A stretch of 18,518 nucleotides of DNA from JAUIHN01 sp964556075 (GCA_964556075.1 CAZKUV010000010.1:1-18518), one strand, 5' to 3'; shown: positions 12,199-18,518, numbered from the stretch's first letter. A program made the numbers and translations. The notes: generated by a model from the sequence alone, not told the origin.

Positions 12199-13605
12199 AT
12201 GAATTGGAAAACAATACTTCGATCACTAAACAACTGGGATATGCAGAAACGTCTTTTGACGATTCTTGGAATCATCGTGGCGTATCGGTTTTTATCCCAT
12301 ATTCCCGTACCACTTGCTGAACCTACTGAATTAAAAGAAGTAGTCAGTCGTATTCTTGGTAGTAACAGTTTTGGAGGGTTCTTAAACTTACTCTCTGGTG
12401 GAGCACTTTCTCAGCTTTCGATTGTGCTGGTTGGATTGAGTCCGTTTATTACGGCTTCAATTATCATACAGCTCTTAACGAAAGCAATTCCTTCGCTTGA
12501 AGAGATTCATAAGGATGGCGAGTCTGGAAGAAGAAAGCTCAATCAGTGGACGCGAATGATTACAGTCCCTCTCGCAGTAATCCAGTCTGTCGCATTTATT
12601 TACATTCTTAGACAGACAGTATTGGTAACAAGCTCAGTACAACTTGACGACCCAACAATCATGCAATGGATAGTAGCTATAACCTCAATGGCAGCAGGAG
12701 CGGTGTTATTGATGTGGTTAGGTGAGCTTGCTACTGAGCAGGGTATTGGTAACGGTATTAGCCTGCTCATTTTCGCGGGCATTATCAGTCAAGCTCCTGA
12801 TACACTAGGATTTATTTGGGCGTCTCTACTAGATACATCTCAGGGCGTTTTGAATGTATTTAACTGGTTTACTATACCAATCAATCCTTTAGCGTTTTGG
12901 GTTATACTTGGAGTTTCGCTTGTATCATTAGGTGTACTGTATGCGCTAGTAAAAATAAACGAAGCGCAACGAATAATTACAATCAACTATGCAAAGAGAT
13001 TACAGGGAAATAGTAGCTACGGAGGTGTTCGGAGTATACTGCCAGTAAAATTAATAACAGCTGGTGTCATTCCTGTTATCTTTGCGGTTGCATTTCTATC
13101 GCTTCCAGCTTTTGTTGGACAGGTATTGATCGCGACTGGAAATGAAAATTGGCAGGGACTCGCCAATAATCTAGTAACGTGGTTTCAGGCTCCACAACCA
13201 GGTTCATTCACGGGTACTGATTTTTCATCGTTTATATACCCGCTGACATACTTTGTATTAGTGGTTGCGTTTACGTACTTCTATACTGGTATCGTTCTGA
13301 ATGCCCAGGAGATTGCTGAAAACATGCAAAAACAAGGCGGGTTCTTTGAAGGTATTCGTCCAGGACTACAGACTGAGAAATATCTTCGTACGATCGTAAA
13401 CAGACTAACACTCTTCGGTTCATTTGCTCTAGGTGTTATTGCGATACTGCCATTTGTCGCCGAGTACGTTTTCGCTCACCTTGGAATCTCCGCTACGAAT
13501 CTTGCTGTTGGAGGTACTGGACTTCTCATCGTTGTCCAGGTTGGACTTGAAACATTGCGCCAGATCAATTCGCGTGCACTAATGATTACCTATGACGATT
13601 ATTAG
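12199..13605 (+). CDS. secY: Preprotein translocase subunit SecY
   Basis: Channel-forming subunit of the SecYEG complex in the cytoplasmic membrane. It is 468 residues with about ten hydrophobic segments. The N-terminal TM1 (LLTILGIIVAYRFLSHIPVP) and plug region (GGFLNLLSGGAL, about residues 54-65) are family hallmarks. So are SPFITASIIIQLL, the LGELATEQGIGNGISLLIF block and the C-terminal NAQEIAENMQKQGGFFEGIRPG. The protein has no cysteine. Its place after rplO is conserved. The start has only a weak GGGGCGG as a possible ribosome-binding site, unlike the operon genes around it. adk and map, which often follow secY, are not here. Confidence 0.98.
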   Translation: MNWKTILRSLNNWDMQKRLLTILGIIVAYRFLSHIPVPLAEPTELKEVVSRILGSNSFGGFLNLLSGGALSQLSIVLVGLSPFITASIIIQLLTKAIPSLEEIHKDGESGRRKLNQWTRMITVPLAVIQSVAFIYILRQTVLVTSSVQLDDPTIMQWIVAITSMAAGAVLLMWLGELATEQGIGNGISLLIFAGIISQAPDTLGFIWASLLDTSQGVLNVFNWFTIPINPLAFWVILGVSLVSLGVLYALVKINEAQRIITINYAKRLQGNSSYGGVRSILPVKLITAGVIPVIFAVAFLSLPAFVGQVLIATGNENWQGLANNLVTWFQAPQPGSFTGTDFSSFIYPLTYFVLVVAFTYFYTGIVLNAQEIAENMQKQGGFFEGIRPGLQTEKYLRTIVNRLTLFGSFALGVIAILPFVAEYVFAHLGISATNLAVGGTGLLIVVQVGLETLRQINSRALMITYDDY

Positions 13606-13694
13606 ATTTATGGTGTGAGTCTGGTATTCAAATTGAGCATCGCATCGCGCTACATTTTCTTGTCTACCAGATGATATCGGAAAGAGAACATGCC

Positions 13695-13722
13695 TTGACG
13701 AGTGGGTAAAATTCGATACAAT
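13695..13722 (+). promoter_or_regulatory. Candidate distal promoter of the infA-rpsI unit
   Basis: TTGACG (13695-13700), a 16-base spacer and TACAAT (13717-13722): five of six matches in each hexamer. Transcription would start near 13729. Directly after it a hairpin CTTCAT/ATGAAG (13739-13744 and 13753-13758) would form in the leader, upstream of the second promoter. Confidence 0.55.
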
Positions 13723-13774
13723 AGTAGTATTAAAGTAGCTTCATAAAATTGCATGAAGATTTAGTGCTTAGCGC

Positions 13775-13803
13775 TTGCAATGCGCCTCTTGTTCCTGTAT
13801 AAT
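13775..13803 (+). promoter_or_regulatory. Candidate proximal promoter of infA, nearly leaderless
   Basis: TTGCAA (13775-13780), an exact 17-base spacer and consensus TATAAT (13798-13803). Initiation seven to nine bases on would place the 5' end at about 13810-13812, only seven to nine bases before the infA ATG at 13819. The -35 lies within GCGC-TTGCAAT-GCGC (13771-13785), a short inverted repeat. Confidence 0.65.
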
Positions 13804-13818
13804 CTACTTCTGTTATCT

Positions 13819-14043
13819 ATGGCGAATCAGAAGGAAGTAATCAAATTGCAAGGGAAGGTGGTGGAAGCACTGCCTAATACGCAATTTAAGGTTGAACTTG
13901 AGAATGGCCATAGCATTATCGCTCACATTTCGGGCAAGATGCGTAAGCACTACATCCGACTTGTGCCTGGTGATAAAGTAGAAGTTGAGCTAACCCCTTA
14001 CGACCTCACGAAGGGAAGAATCAGCTTCCGCTTGAGAGATTAA
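13819..14043 (+). CDS. infA: Translation initiation factor IF-1
   Basis: Small OB-fold factor that binds the 30S A site during initiation. It is 74 residues from MANQKEVIKLQGKVVEALPN, with the near-invariant HISGKMRKHYIRLVPGDKV and PYDLTKGRISFR. An in-frame ATG at 13780 would add a hydrophobic 13-residue leader, but it overlaps the -35/-10 spacer and is unlike any IF-1, so I reject it. No Shine-Dalgarno precedes 13819, and the nearest promoter predicts a 5' leader of only seven to nine bases. Its place before rpmJ and rpsM is the usual one. Confidence 0.96.
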   Translation: MANQKEVIKLQGKVVEALPNTQFKVELENGHSIIAHISGKMRKHYIRLVPGDKVEVELTPYDLTKGRISFRLRD

Positions 14044-14069
14044 AGTAAACGGGAGATGTCTAGAACACT

Positions 14070-14186
14070 ATGAAAGTTCGTGCTAGTGTCAAAAAAATCA
14101 GTCCCGATGACAAGCTGGTTCGCCGTAAGGGCATCCTCCGAGTCATCAATAAAAAGAAGCCTAAAAATAAGCAGAGACAAGGATAA
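14070..14186 (+). CDS. rpmJ: 50S ribosomal protein L36 (bL36), zinc-free form
   Basis: The smallest large-subunit protein, 38 residues: MKVRASVKKISPDDKLV, then RRKGILRVINKKKPKNKQRQG. The zinc ligands Cys11, Cys14, Cys27 and His33 of the usual form are Ser11, Asp14, Asn27 and Asn33 here, so this is the C- (zinc-independent) type. Length, the MKVRASVKK start and the KQRQG end leave no doubt about identity. The only Shine-Dalgarno-like element, GGGAG at 14051-14055, is 14 bases from the ATG, longer than usual. It lies between infA and rpsM, as in most bacteria. Confidence 0.96.
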   Translation: MKVRASVKKISPDDKLVRRKGILRVINKKKPKNKQRQG

Positions 14187-14217
14187 TGGTGAATTCTTTT
14201 ATGAAAGGAGATAATTA

Positions 14218-14604
14218 ATGGCACGAATCGCCGGCGTAGTCATCCCCAGCGACAAGCAAGTGCAGATAGGACTGACCTATATCTATGGAATTGGTCCTAA
14301 AATTGCTAAGGAAATATTAACGAAAGCTAAGATTGATCCAACAACTCGAGTAAAGGATCTTACCGAAGCCGAAGAAACAAAGCTACGCGACATTATTGCC
14401 GCTGACTACATTGTAGAGGGTGACCTGCAGCGAATCGTTACTGGCAATGTTAAACGTCTCAAGGATATTAATGCGTATCGGGGTCTCCGCCACAAGGCAG
14501 GGCTCCCAGTTCATGGTCAGAGGACACGTACTAACGCTCGTACCCGTAAGGGTAAGGCAATTGCAGTGGGTGGCGCTCAACCTAAGGCTGCATCTAAGAC
14601 GTAA
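14218..14604 (+). CDS. rpsM: 30S ribosomal protein S13 (uS13)
   Basis: Small-subunit head protein that contacts L5, S19 and P-site tRNA. It is 128 residues. MARIAGVVIPSDKQVQIGLTYIYGIG and the helix-two-turn-helix lead to the basic C-terminal GLPVHGQRTRTNARTRKG, which threads toward the tRNA. The ribosome-binding site AAAGGAG (14204-14210) is seven bases upstream. It is the first gene of the classic alpha operon. In E. coli, S4 binds the leader here; only 31 bases separate rpmJ from rpsM, leaving little room for such a pseudoknot. Confidence 0.98.
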   Translation: MARIAGVVIPSDKQVQIGLTYIYGIGPKIAKEILTKAKIDPTTRVKDLTEAEETKLRDIIAADYIVEGDLQRIVTGNVKRLKDINAYRGLRHKAGLPVHGQRTRTNARTRKGKAIAVGGAQPKAASKT

Positions 14605-14618
14605 GAAAGGAATAGAAG

Positions 14619-15017
14619 ATGGCAGACGCAAAAACTACATCGTCCAAGAAAAAGCGCAATGCACGATCTGTTCCAGCTGGTCAGATGCATATTCAAGCGA
14701 CTTTCAACAATACCATTATCACATTTACAGATAAGAAGGGGAATGCTCTTGCCGCAAGCAGCGCTGGTGCTTGTGGTTTCCGCGGAAGCAAGAAGGGAAC
14801 AGCGTATGCAGCTCAAGTCGCAGCCGAAAAGGCAGCTGAGATTGCTAAATCTACATATAACCTCAGTACAGTCGACGTCTTTGTAAAAGGTGTTGGATTA
14901 GGTCGTGACGCAGCGATTCGAGCGCTTTCAAGCTTCGATATAACCGTAGATAGTATAAAAGATAAGACAGGCGTACCGCACGGCGGCGTACGACCTAGAA
15001 AGGCACGAAGGGCATAG
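14619..15017 (+). CDS. rpsK: 30S ribosomal protein S11 (uS11)
   Basis: Platform protein of the small subunit near the E site. It is 132 residues. A basic N-terminal tail (TTSSKKKRNARSVPAG) is followed by IQATFNNTIITFTDKKGNALAASSAGACGFRGSKKGT, a universal signature. The C-terminus has KDKTGVPHGGVRPRKARRA. The Cys in AGACGF is one of the four cysteines in this window's translation proteins. AAAGG is upstream; it ends with TAG, and rpsD follows after three bases. Confidence 0.98.
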   Translation: MADAKTTSSKKKRNARSVPAGQMHIQATFNNTIITFTDKKGNALAASSAGACGFRGSKKGTAYAAQVAAEKAAEIAKSTYNLSTVDVFVKGVGLGRDAAIRALSSFDITVDSIKDKTGVPHGGVRPRKARRA

Positions 15018-15020
15018 TGT

Positions 15021-15638
15021 ATGGCACGAGACAGATCTCCTATTGTTAAACAATCCCGCCGAGAAGGCTATGCGTTACATCCTAAGGCGCATAAAGTTCT
15101 GGCACGCAAAACTGGTATTCCAGGTGAGCATGCTCATGGTCGACAGGGTAAAACTAGTCTGTATGCTCAGCAGCTTCGTGAAAAGCAGAAGGTCCGACGC
15201 AGTTACGGGCTTCTAGAAAAGCAGTTTGCTCGACTTATGGATGAGGCTACACGCAGACAAGGTTTGGCTGGCGAGAATTTACTTCAGCTTCTCGAACTCC
15301 GAATAGATAACGCAGTTTATAGAGCTGGATTCGCAACAAGCCGAAGAGCAGCTAGGCAATTAGTGAGTCATGGTCATTTCATGCTGAACGGTCGCCGAGT
15401 AGACATCTCATCGATTCGCCTTAAAGTTGGCGATGTACTTACAGTCCGACCTCGCTCTGAGAAATCAGAATACTTTAAGCATCTCAGCGATATCGTCAAC
15501 GACTCCGCTCAGGGACCACTAAGTTGGCTCAAAGTAAATCCAAGTAAATTTACTATCGAAGTCACTGGTTTGCCTAAACGAGAAGAGGCAGATCCAGATA
15601 TTAACGAATCACTCATCGTTGAGTACTATTCACGATAG
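15021..15638 (+). CDS. rpsD: 30S ribosomal protein S4 (uS4), zinc-free form
   Basis: Primary 16S rRNA-binding protein of the body, also at the mRNA entry site. It is 205 residues. The N-terminal domain begins MARDRSPIVKQSRREG. The four cysteines of the zinc form (positions 9, 12, 26, 31 in T. thermophilus S4) are Val9, Ser12, Val26 and Thr31. Then come GKTSLYAQQLREKQKVRRSYG and the S4 RNA-binding domain at about residues 95-155 (RLDN-type RIDNAVYRAGFATSRRAARQ, SHGHFMLNGRRVDI). It ends in TAG. rpoA starts 16 bases on. Confidence 0.98.
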   Translation: MARDRSPIVKQSRREGYALHPKAHKVLARKTGIPGEHAHGRQGKTSLYAQQLREKQKVRRSYGLLEKQFARLMDEATRRQGLAGENLLQLLELRIDNAVYRAGFATSRRAARQLVSHGHFMLNGRRVDISSIRLKVGDVLTVRPRSEKSEYFKHLSDIVNDSAQGPLSWLKVNPSKFTIEVTGLPKREEADPDINESLIVEYYSR

Positions 15639-15642
15639 AGGT

Positions 15643-15649
15643 AAAGGAG
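15643..15649 (+). promoter_or_regulatory. Ribosome-binding site fixing the rpoA start
   Basis: AAAGGAG is followed by AAAGA and the ATG at 15655. It rules out the in-frame TTG at 15619, which lies inside rpsD. Confidence 0.8.
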
Positions 15650-15654
15650 AAAGA

Positions 15655-16578
15655 ATGTCAAAAGCAATTCACAACCCAGCACTCGCTCGCATTGATGAAG
15701 TCAATGAGTATAGCGCTACCTTTACCATCGAACCCCTGCACAAGGGCTACGGCAACACTCTCGGCAATAGCCTTCGACGCGTTTTGATATCATCAATCGA
15801 AGGTGGAGCGATTGTAGCATTCAGGATTGAAGGTACTAACCACGAATTCTCTACAGTTCCTGGTGTAAAAGAAGATGTCAATGATATCAAGTTAAACCTA
15901 AAAGGGGTACGTCTTAAGGTACATTCCGATGAGCCAGTCGAACTTCGCCTAGAAAAGAAGGGCGCAGGACCAATTACGGCTGGGGATATCAAGACAACAG
16001 CAGACGTTGAAGTCGTAAACCCTGATTACGTTATCGCGAATATTGATGACCCAAAGAAAACAGTTGTTATGGACCTGGTCGTAGAGTCTGGTCGTGGCTA
16101 TCGCTCGGTTGAAGCATCAAGCGAAATGAGGCTACACAGCGACATGATTGCACTCGACGCAAATTTTTCGCCTGTCCTCCGTTCTAGGTACAAAGTAGAT
16201 AGCGTTCGTGTCGGTGAAGAGACCAATTTGGATTCAGTATCACTGTCGGTTGAAACTGACGGTTCAATAACTGCGCGTGACGCGTTTGAGCAGGCAGCCG
16301 CTATTTTGGTTAATCAATACCAGGCGCTCGCCGGTAGCACGACTGTTGAAGCCGCTCCATCTCTCGGTTCTCAAACTGACGATGACGATAGTGTGTTGGC
16401 AACCCCTATAGAAGAATTAAATTTGAGCGCTCGTACAGCGAATGCACTTGTTAATAACGATATTCGTACAGTGCAGGATCTTGTCAGCTTGAGCGAGCAA
16501 GACTTACGTGAGCTTAAGGGCTTTGGAAGTAAAGCGCTCGATGAAGTAAAAGATAAGCTAGCGGAGCTGGAGATCTAA
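15655..16578 (+). CDS. rpoA: DNA-directed RNA polymerase subunit alpha
   Basis: Scaffold subunit of RNA polymerase; its dimer assembles beta and beta-prime. It is 307 residues. The N-terminal domain has FTIEPLHKGYGNTLGNSLRRVLISSIEG (dimer interface) and the insert domain, ending near residue 225. An acidic linker (QTDDDDSV) leads to the C-terminal domain at about residues 250-307, TPIEELNLSARTANALV then ELKGFGSKALDEVKDKL. Arg260 and Asn263 match the E. coli Arg265 and Asn268 that contact UP elements, so upstream-DNA recognition is probably kept. The equivalent of Cys269 is Ala264. It is cotranscribed with the ribosomal genes, as usual. Confidence 0.98.
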   Translation: MSKAIHNPALARIDEVNEYSATFTIEPLHKGYGNTLGNSLRRVLISSIEGGAIVAFRIEGTNHEFSTVPGVKEDVNDIKLNLKGVRLKVHSDEPVELRLEKKGAGPITAGDIKTTADVEVVNPDYVIANIDDPKKTVVMDLVVESGRGYRSVEASSEMRLHSDMIALDANFSPVLRSRYKVDSVRVGEETNLDSVSLSVETDGSITARDAFEQAAAILVNQYQALAGSTTVEAAPSLGSQTDDDDSVLATPIEELNLSARTANALVNNDIRTVQDLVSLSEQDLRELKGFGSKALDEVKDKLAELEI

Positions 16579-16579
16579 T

Positions 16580-16972
16580 ATGCATAGACACGGTTACCAA
16601 GGGCGAAAGCTTGGCCGCGAGCGTGATCAGCGAAAAGCCCTCATAAAAGGATTAGCTACTCAGCTTGTAGACCACGGCAGAATTGAAACCACATTGCCGA
16701 AAGCTAAAGAGCTTGTCCGATATATTGAAAAATTAATTACAAAAGCTAAAAAAGGCGACCTTGCTTCACGTAGACAGGTAATAGCTGGGTTGAACACCCA
16801 GGCTGCTGCGAACAAGTTGATTGATGAGATTGCTCCACAGCTGACGACCCGTAATAGTGGTCATGTACGTGTTGAAAGAACTCGACTTCGTGTTGGCGAT
16901 GGCGCTCAGATGGCAGTTATCGAGTTCGTCGATGAATTGAAGGCCGCTCCTAAGCAAGAGGCGGAGGCTTAA
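16580..16972 (+). CDS. rplQ: 50S ribosomal protein L17 (bL17)
   Basis: Bacterial large-subunit protein near the tunnel exit, last gene of the classic alpha operon. It is 130 residues. Conserved MHRHGYQGRKLGRERDQRKAL, RIETTLPKAKELVRYIEKLI and the C-terminal RVGDGAQMAVIEFVDEL are present. It starts one base after the rpoA stop, with GGAG inside rpoA. The tail QEAEA contains the GGAGG for rplM. Confidence 0.98.
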   Translation: MHRHGYQGRKLGRERDQRKALIKGLATQLVDHGRIETTLPKAKELVRYIEKLITKAKKGDLASRRQVIAGLNTQAAANKLIDEIAPQLTTRNSGHVRVERTRLRVGDGAQMAVIEFVDELKAAPKQEAEA

Positions 16973-16974
16973 GT

Positions 16975-17415
16975 ATGGTAAATGCAAAGACTTACTCACA
17001 GAAACCAAGTGAAGTTACCCGCCGCTGGGTCTTAATTGACGCTTCGGAGGCACCGCTTGGGCGTATCGCTACTCAGGTTGCAAACTACTTAACTGGTAAA
17101 TACAAACCAAGTTACACCCCTCATGTTGACGGTGGTGATTATGTTGTCGTAATCAACGCTGCTGAGGCAATTGTTACCGGAGAAAAAGAAACTGATAAAT
17201 CCTATTTTAGGCATAGCGGTTTCCCGGGTGGCATCAAGGAGGCTAGCTTAGCTGAGGTTCGCGCAAAGCACCCAGAACGAATCATTACAGAGGCCGTTAA
17301 GGGCATGATTCCAAAAAATAAGCTTGCCGCCGAACGCATGAAACGACTAAGAGTGTTTGCCGGAGCCGAACATGAACATGCCGCGCAAACTCCAGAGAAA
17401 GTAGAGGTTAAATAA
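16975..17415 (+). CDS. rplM: 50S ribosomal protein L13 (uL13)
   Basis: Early-assembly large-subunit protein. It is 146 residues. Diagnostic parts are the N-terminal RRWVLIDASEAPLGRIATQVANYLTGK and DYVVVINAAEAIVTGEK. The C-terminal AVKGMIPKNKLAAERMKRLRVFAGAEHEH also fits. Directly after rplQ with two bases between them. The rplM-rpsI pair is conserved across bacteria, and its attachment to the end of the alpha operon is common in Gram-positive-type gene orders. rpsI follows after two bases. Confidence 0.98.
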   Translation: MVNAKTYSQKPSEVTRRWVLIDASEAPLGRIATQVANYLTGKYKPSYTPHVDGGDYVVVINAAEAIVTGEKETDKSYFRHSGFPGGIKEASLAEVRAKHPERIITEAVKGMIPKNKLAAERMKRLRVFAGAEHEHAAQTPEKVEVK

Positions 17416-17417
17416 TC

Positions 17418-17816
17418 ATGGCTGAAGCGAAATATTTCTATGGTCTAGGCCGACGAAAAAGCGCAACAGCTCGCGCGCGACTCATCCCAGGAAAAGGGAA
17501 CATTTCAATTAATGGTAAGCCTGCGGCAGACTATTTATCCGATAACAAGACAATGCTTGCAGAAATTACAGACCCATTAGCACATGTTAACAAGCAAAAA
17601 GAGTACGATGTTAGTGTGTTAGTGCGTGGAGGTGGTCTTGCTGGTCAGGTTGATGCGATTAAACTGGCGGTTGCAAAGGCGCTAACAGTTGCTCATGGTG
17701 ACCTTCGCTCAACACTTAAAAAGGCTGAATTCCTTTCATGCGATCCACGCGAGAAAGAGCGCAAGAAATACGGTCTTAGAAGCGCGCGTAAGCGAGAGCA
17801 GTACTCAAAACGCTAA
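17418..17816 (+). CDS. rpsI: 30S ribosomal protein S9 (uS9)
   Basis: Small-subunit head protein whose C-terminal tail reaches the P-site tRNA anticodon. It is 132 residues. FYGLGRRKSATARARLIPGKG opens the domain, VRGGGLAGQVDAIKLAVAKAL is the central block, and the end YGLRSARKREQYSKR has the universal SKR tail. One cysteine (LSCDPRE). It is the last gene of the long unit, and a bidirectional-looking terminator begins 18 bases after the stop. Confidence 0.98.
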   Translation: MAEAKYFYGLGRRKSATARARLIPGKGNISINGKPAADYLSDNKTMLAEITDPLAHVNKQKEYDVSVLVRGGGLAGQVDAIKLAVAKALTVAHGDLRSTLKKAEFLSCDPREKERKKYGLRSARKREQYSKR

Positions 17817-17833
17817 AATTAACATTTTTTTCC

Positions 17834-17860
17834 AAAAAACCCACACTTCGTGGGTTTTTT
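17834..17860 (+). terminator. Intrinsic terminator after rpsI
   Basis: AAAAAACCCAC (17834-17844) pairs with GTGGGTTTTTT (17850-17860) around ACTTC. The A-run on one side and T-run on the other make it usable on both strands. It marks the end of the ribosomal transcript. The 220 bases that follow hold no convincing gene. Confidence 0.92.
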
Positions 17861-18041
17861 ATGCTGATGAATTTTGATGAGCAATAACCACCTTATTACG
17901 AATATTTATCAGGGAAAGAACGCCGGATTACATAGTAAGCCAGTATACTACTTGTGGCAGTATCGAAATAGCGTAATAGATAATAACCCGACTGGAACAT
18001 TGAGTGTCAATGTAATGATTGAATTCACAAGTAGCCTTTTA

Positions 18042-18071
18042 TTGTATATGGTTATCCTTGTGTAGTACTAT
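18042..18071 (+). promoter_or_regulatory. Weak candidate promoter for the last gene
   Basis: TTGTAT (18042-18047), an 18-base spacer and TACTAT (18066-18071). Transcription would start within about three bases of the ATG at 18081, giving an essentially leaderless message. Both hexamers are only moderate matches. Confidence 0.3.
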
Positions 18072-18080
18072 GGGCGAAGA

Positions 18081-18518
18081 ATGCAACAAAACACAGAACT
18101 CGAGAACTTTGTTAATACGCAGCTCCAAAGAGGGGTTAAGTCCGCAGAGATCCGAGAGCAACTCCTTACAGCAGGGTGGGAAGTGGAAGTTATCGACGCA
18201 GTGTTAAATATTCAATTGGTCTCTTCTGTTGCAGATGTCGCGGACGAAGAAACGAAATCATTAAATAGTGAGCCAGTTTCAATTGAGGGGGAACCTAAAA
18301 GCGACAACAATACCAACATTGATGATGAAAAGGTTCTAAATCAGCTGGAAGGAATAGTTGAATTCTCTGAGAAGGTTGTTAAATCCTCACGTCCTATAGA
18401 GCAGCCAATCGACACTACGTATGGAGTCATAAAAGCAGTCGCAGATGCATATACTGCTATTCATTCAAATTATGCTGCAGTAGCAGGGTTTACCTTACTC
18501 TACCTCATTGTTCCAGTT
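18081..18518 (+). CDS. Unidentified acidic protein with membrane segment (3' truncated by window)
   Basis: An open frame of 146 codons runs from the ATG at 18081 to the window end. It begins MQQNTELENFVNTQLQRG. The next part (about residues 18-38) contains EIREQLLTAGW, a short helical pattern (small acidic helix, then AGW) that I recall at the N-terminus of many CPR membrane proteins of unknown function (DUF5671-like). This resemblance is from memory, not a search. Residues about 45-110 are acidic and low in hydrophobics, probably a flexible linker. The last 16 residues (AAVAGFTLLYLIVPV) look like the start of a transmembrane helix. No Shine-Dalgarno precedes the start. Function unknown. Confidence 0.7.
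   Translation, partial: MQQNTELENFVNTQLQRGVKSAEIREQLLTAGWEVEVIDAVLNIQLVSSVADVADEETKSLNSEPVSIEGEPKSDNNTNIDDEKVLNQLEGIVEFSEKVVKSSRPIEQPIDTTYGVIKAVADAYTAIHSNYAAVAGFTLLYLIVPV

Noticed and set aside
13780..13818. Longer IF-1 from the ATG at 13780
   Set aside because: It would begin upstream of the TATAAT box and add a hydrophobic stretch not found in IF-1.
17874..18065. 63-codon + strand frame after the rpsI terminator
   Set aside because: No ribosome-binding site or promoter; it begins 14 bases after a strong terminator and its composition is unlike the neighbouring genes.
1..18518. TGA recoded as glycine, as in Gracilibacteria or SR1
   Set aside because: All genes reach normal length without reading through TGA, and glycine positions are ordinary GGN codons.
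1..18518. CRISPR arrays, tRNA or rRNA genes, insertion sequences
   Set aside because: No regularly spaced repeats, no cloverleaf or rRNA-like sequence, and no transposase frame was seen on either strand.

Overview
The window is one long ribosomal-protein block of a bacterium: the S10, spc and alpha operons joined end to end, followed by rplM-rpsI. Several features point to a member of the Candidate Phyla Radiation, most likely Candidatus Saccharibacteria (TM7). uL30 (rpmD) is missing between rpsE and rplO, as in CPR bacteria generally. adk and map are missing between secY and infA. The window keeps the standard code, because no in-frame TGA is needed, which argues against Gracilibacteria and SR1. 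The ribosomal proteins resemble TM7 sequences as I remember them. The lineage is an inference, since no search could be run.

Layout. (1) 5-6576: fifteen tightly packed + strand genes, rplC-rplD-rplW-rplB-rpsS-rplV-rpsC-rplP-rpmC-rpsQ-rplN-rplX-rplE-rpsN-rpsH, often overlapping by one base (TAATG). They are closed by a strong intrinsic terminator at 6593-6627. (2) 6628-10054: an accessory segment that splits the spc operon. It holds a CPA1-type Na+/H+ antiporter broken by a one-base frameshift, a convergent Nudix hydrolase, and between them about 650 bases with no convincing gene but many perfect inverted repeats. (3) 10055-12130: a new promoter, a leader of about 108 nt with three predicted stems, then rplF-rplR-rpsE-rplO. 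(4) 12131-13605: a hairpin with an overlapping -10 element, then secY. (5) 13606-17860: two promoter-like sites, then infA-rpmJ-rpsM-rpsK-rpsD-rpoA-rplQ-rplM-rpsI and an intrinsic terminator. (6) 18081 to the window end: the start of an unidentified acidic protein with a membrane segment near the cut.

The genes supply the large and small ribosomal subunits, IF-1, the protein-export channel SecY and the RNA polymerase alpha subunit. The three proteins here that often carry zinc ribbons (S14, S4, L36) are all in their cysteine-free forms. The 28 ribosomal proteins, IF-1 and RpoA together have only four cysteines. Genes inside the operons have clear Shine-Dalgarno sequences, usually embedded in the last codons of the gene before. 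Several promoter-proximal start codons have none and lie only a few bases beyond the predicted transcription start.

The parts most worth a second look are the structured rplF leader (with a possible 31-codon leader ORF), the hairpin-rich spacer at 8817-9462, the frameshifted antiporter and the nearly leaderless infA.
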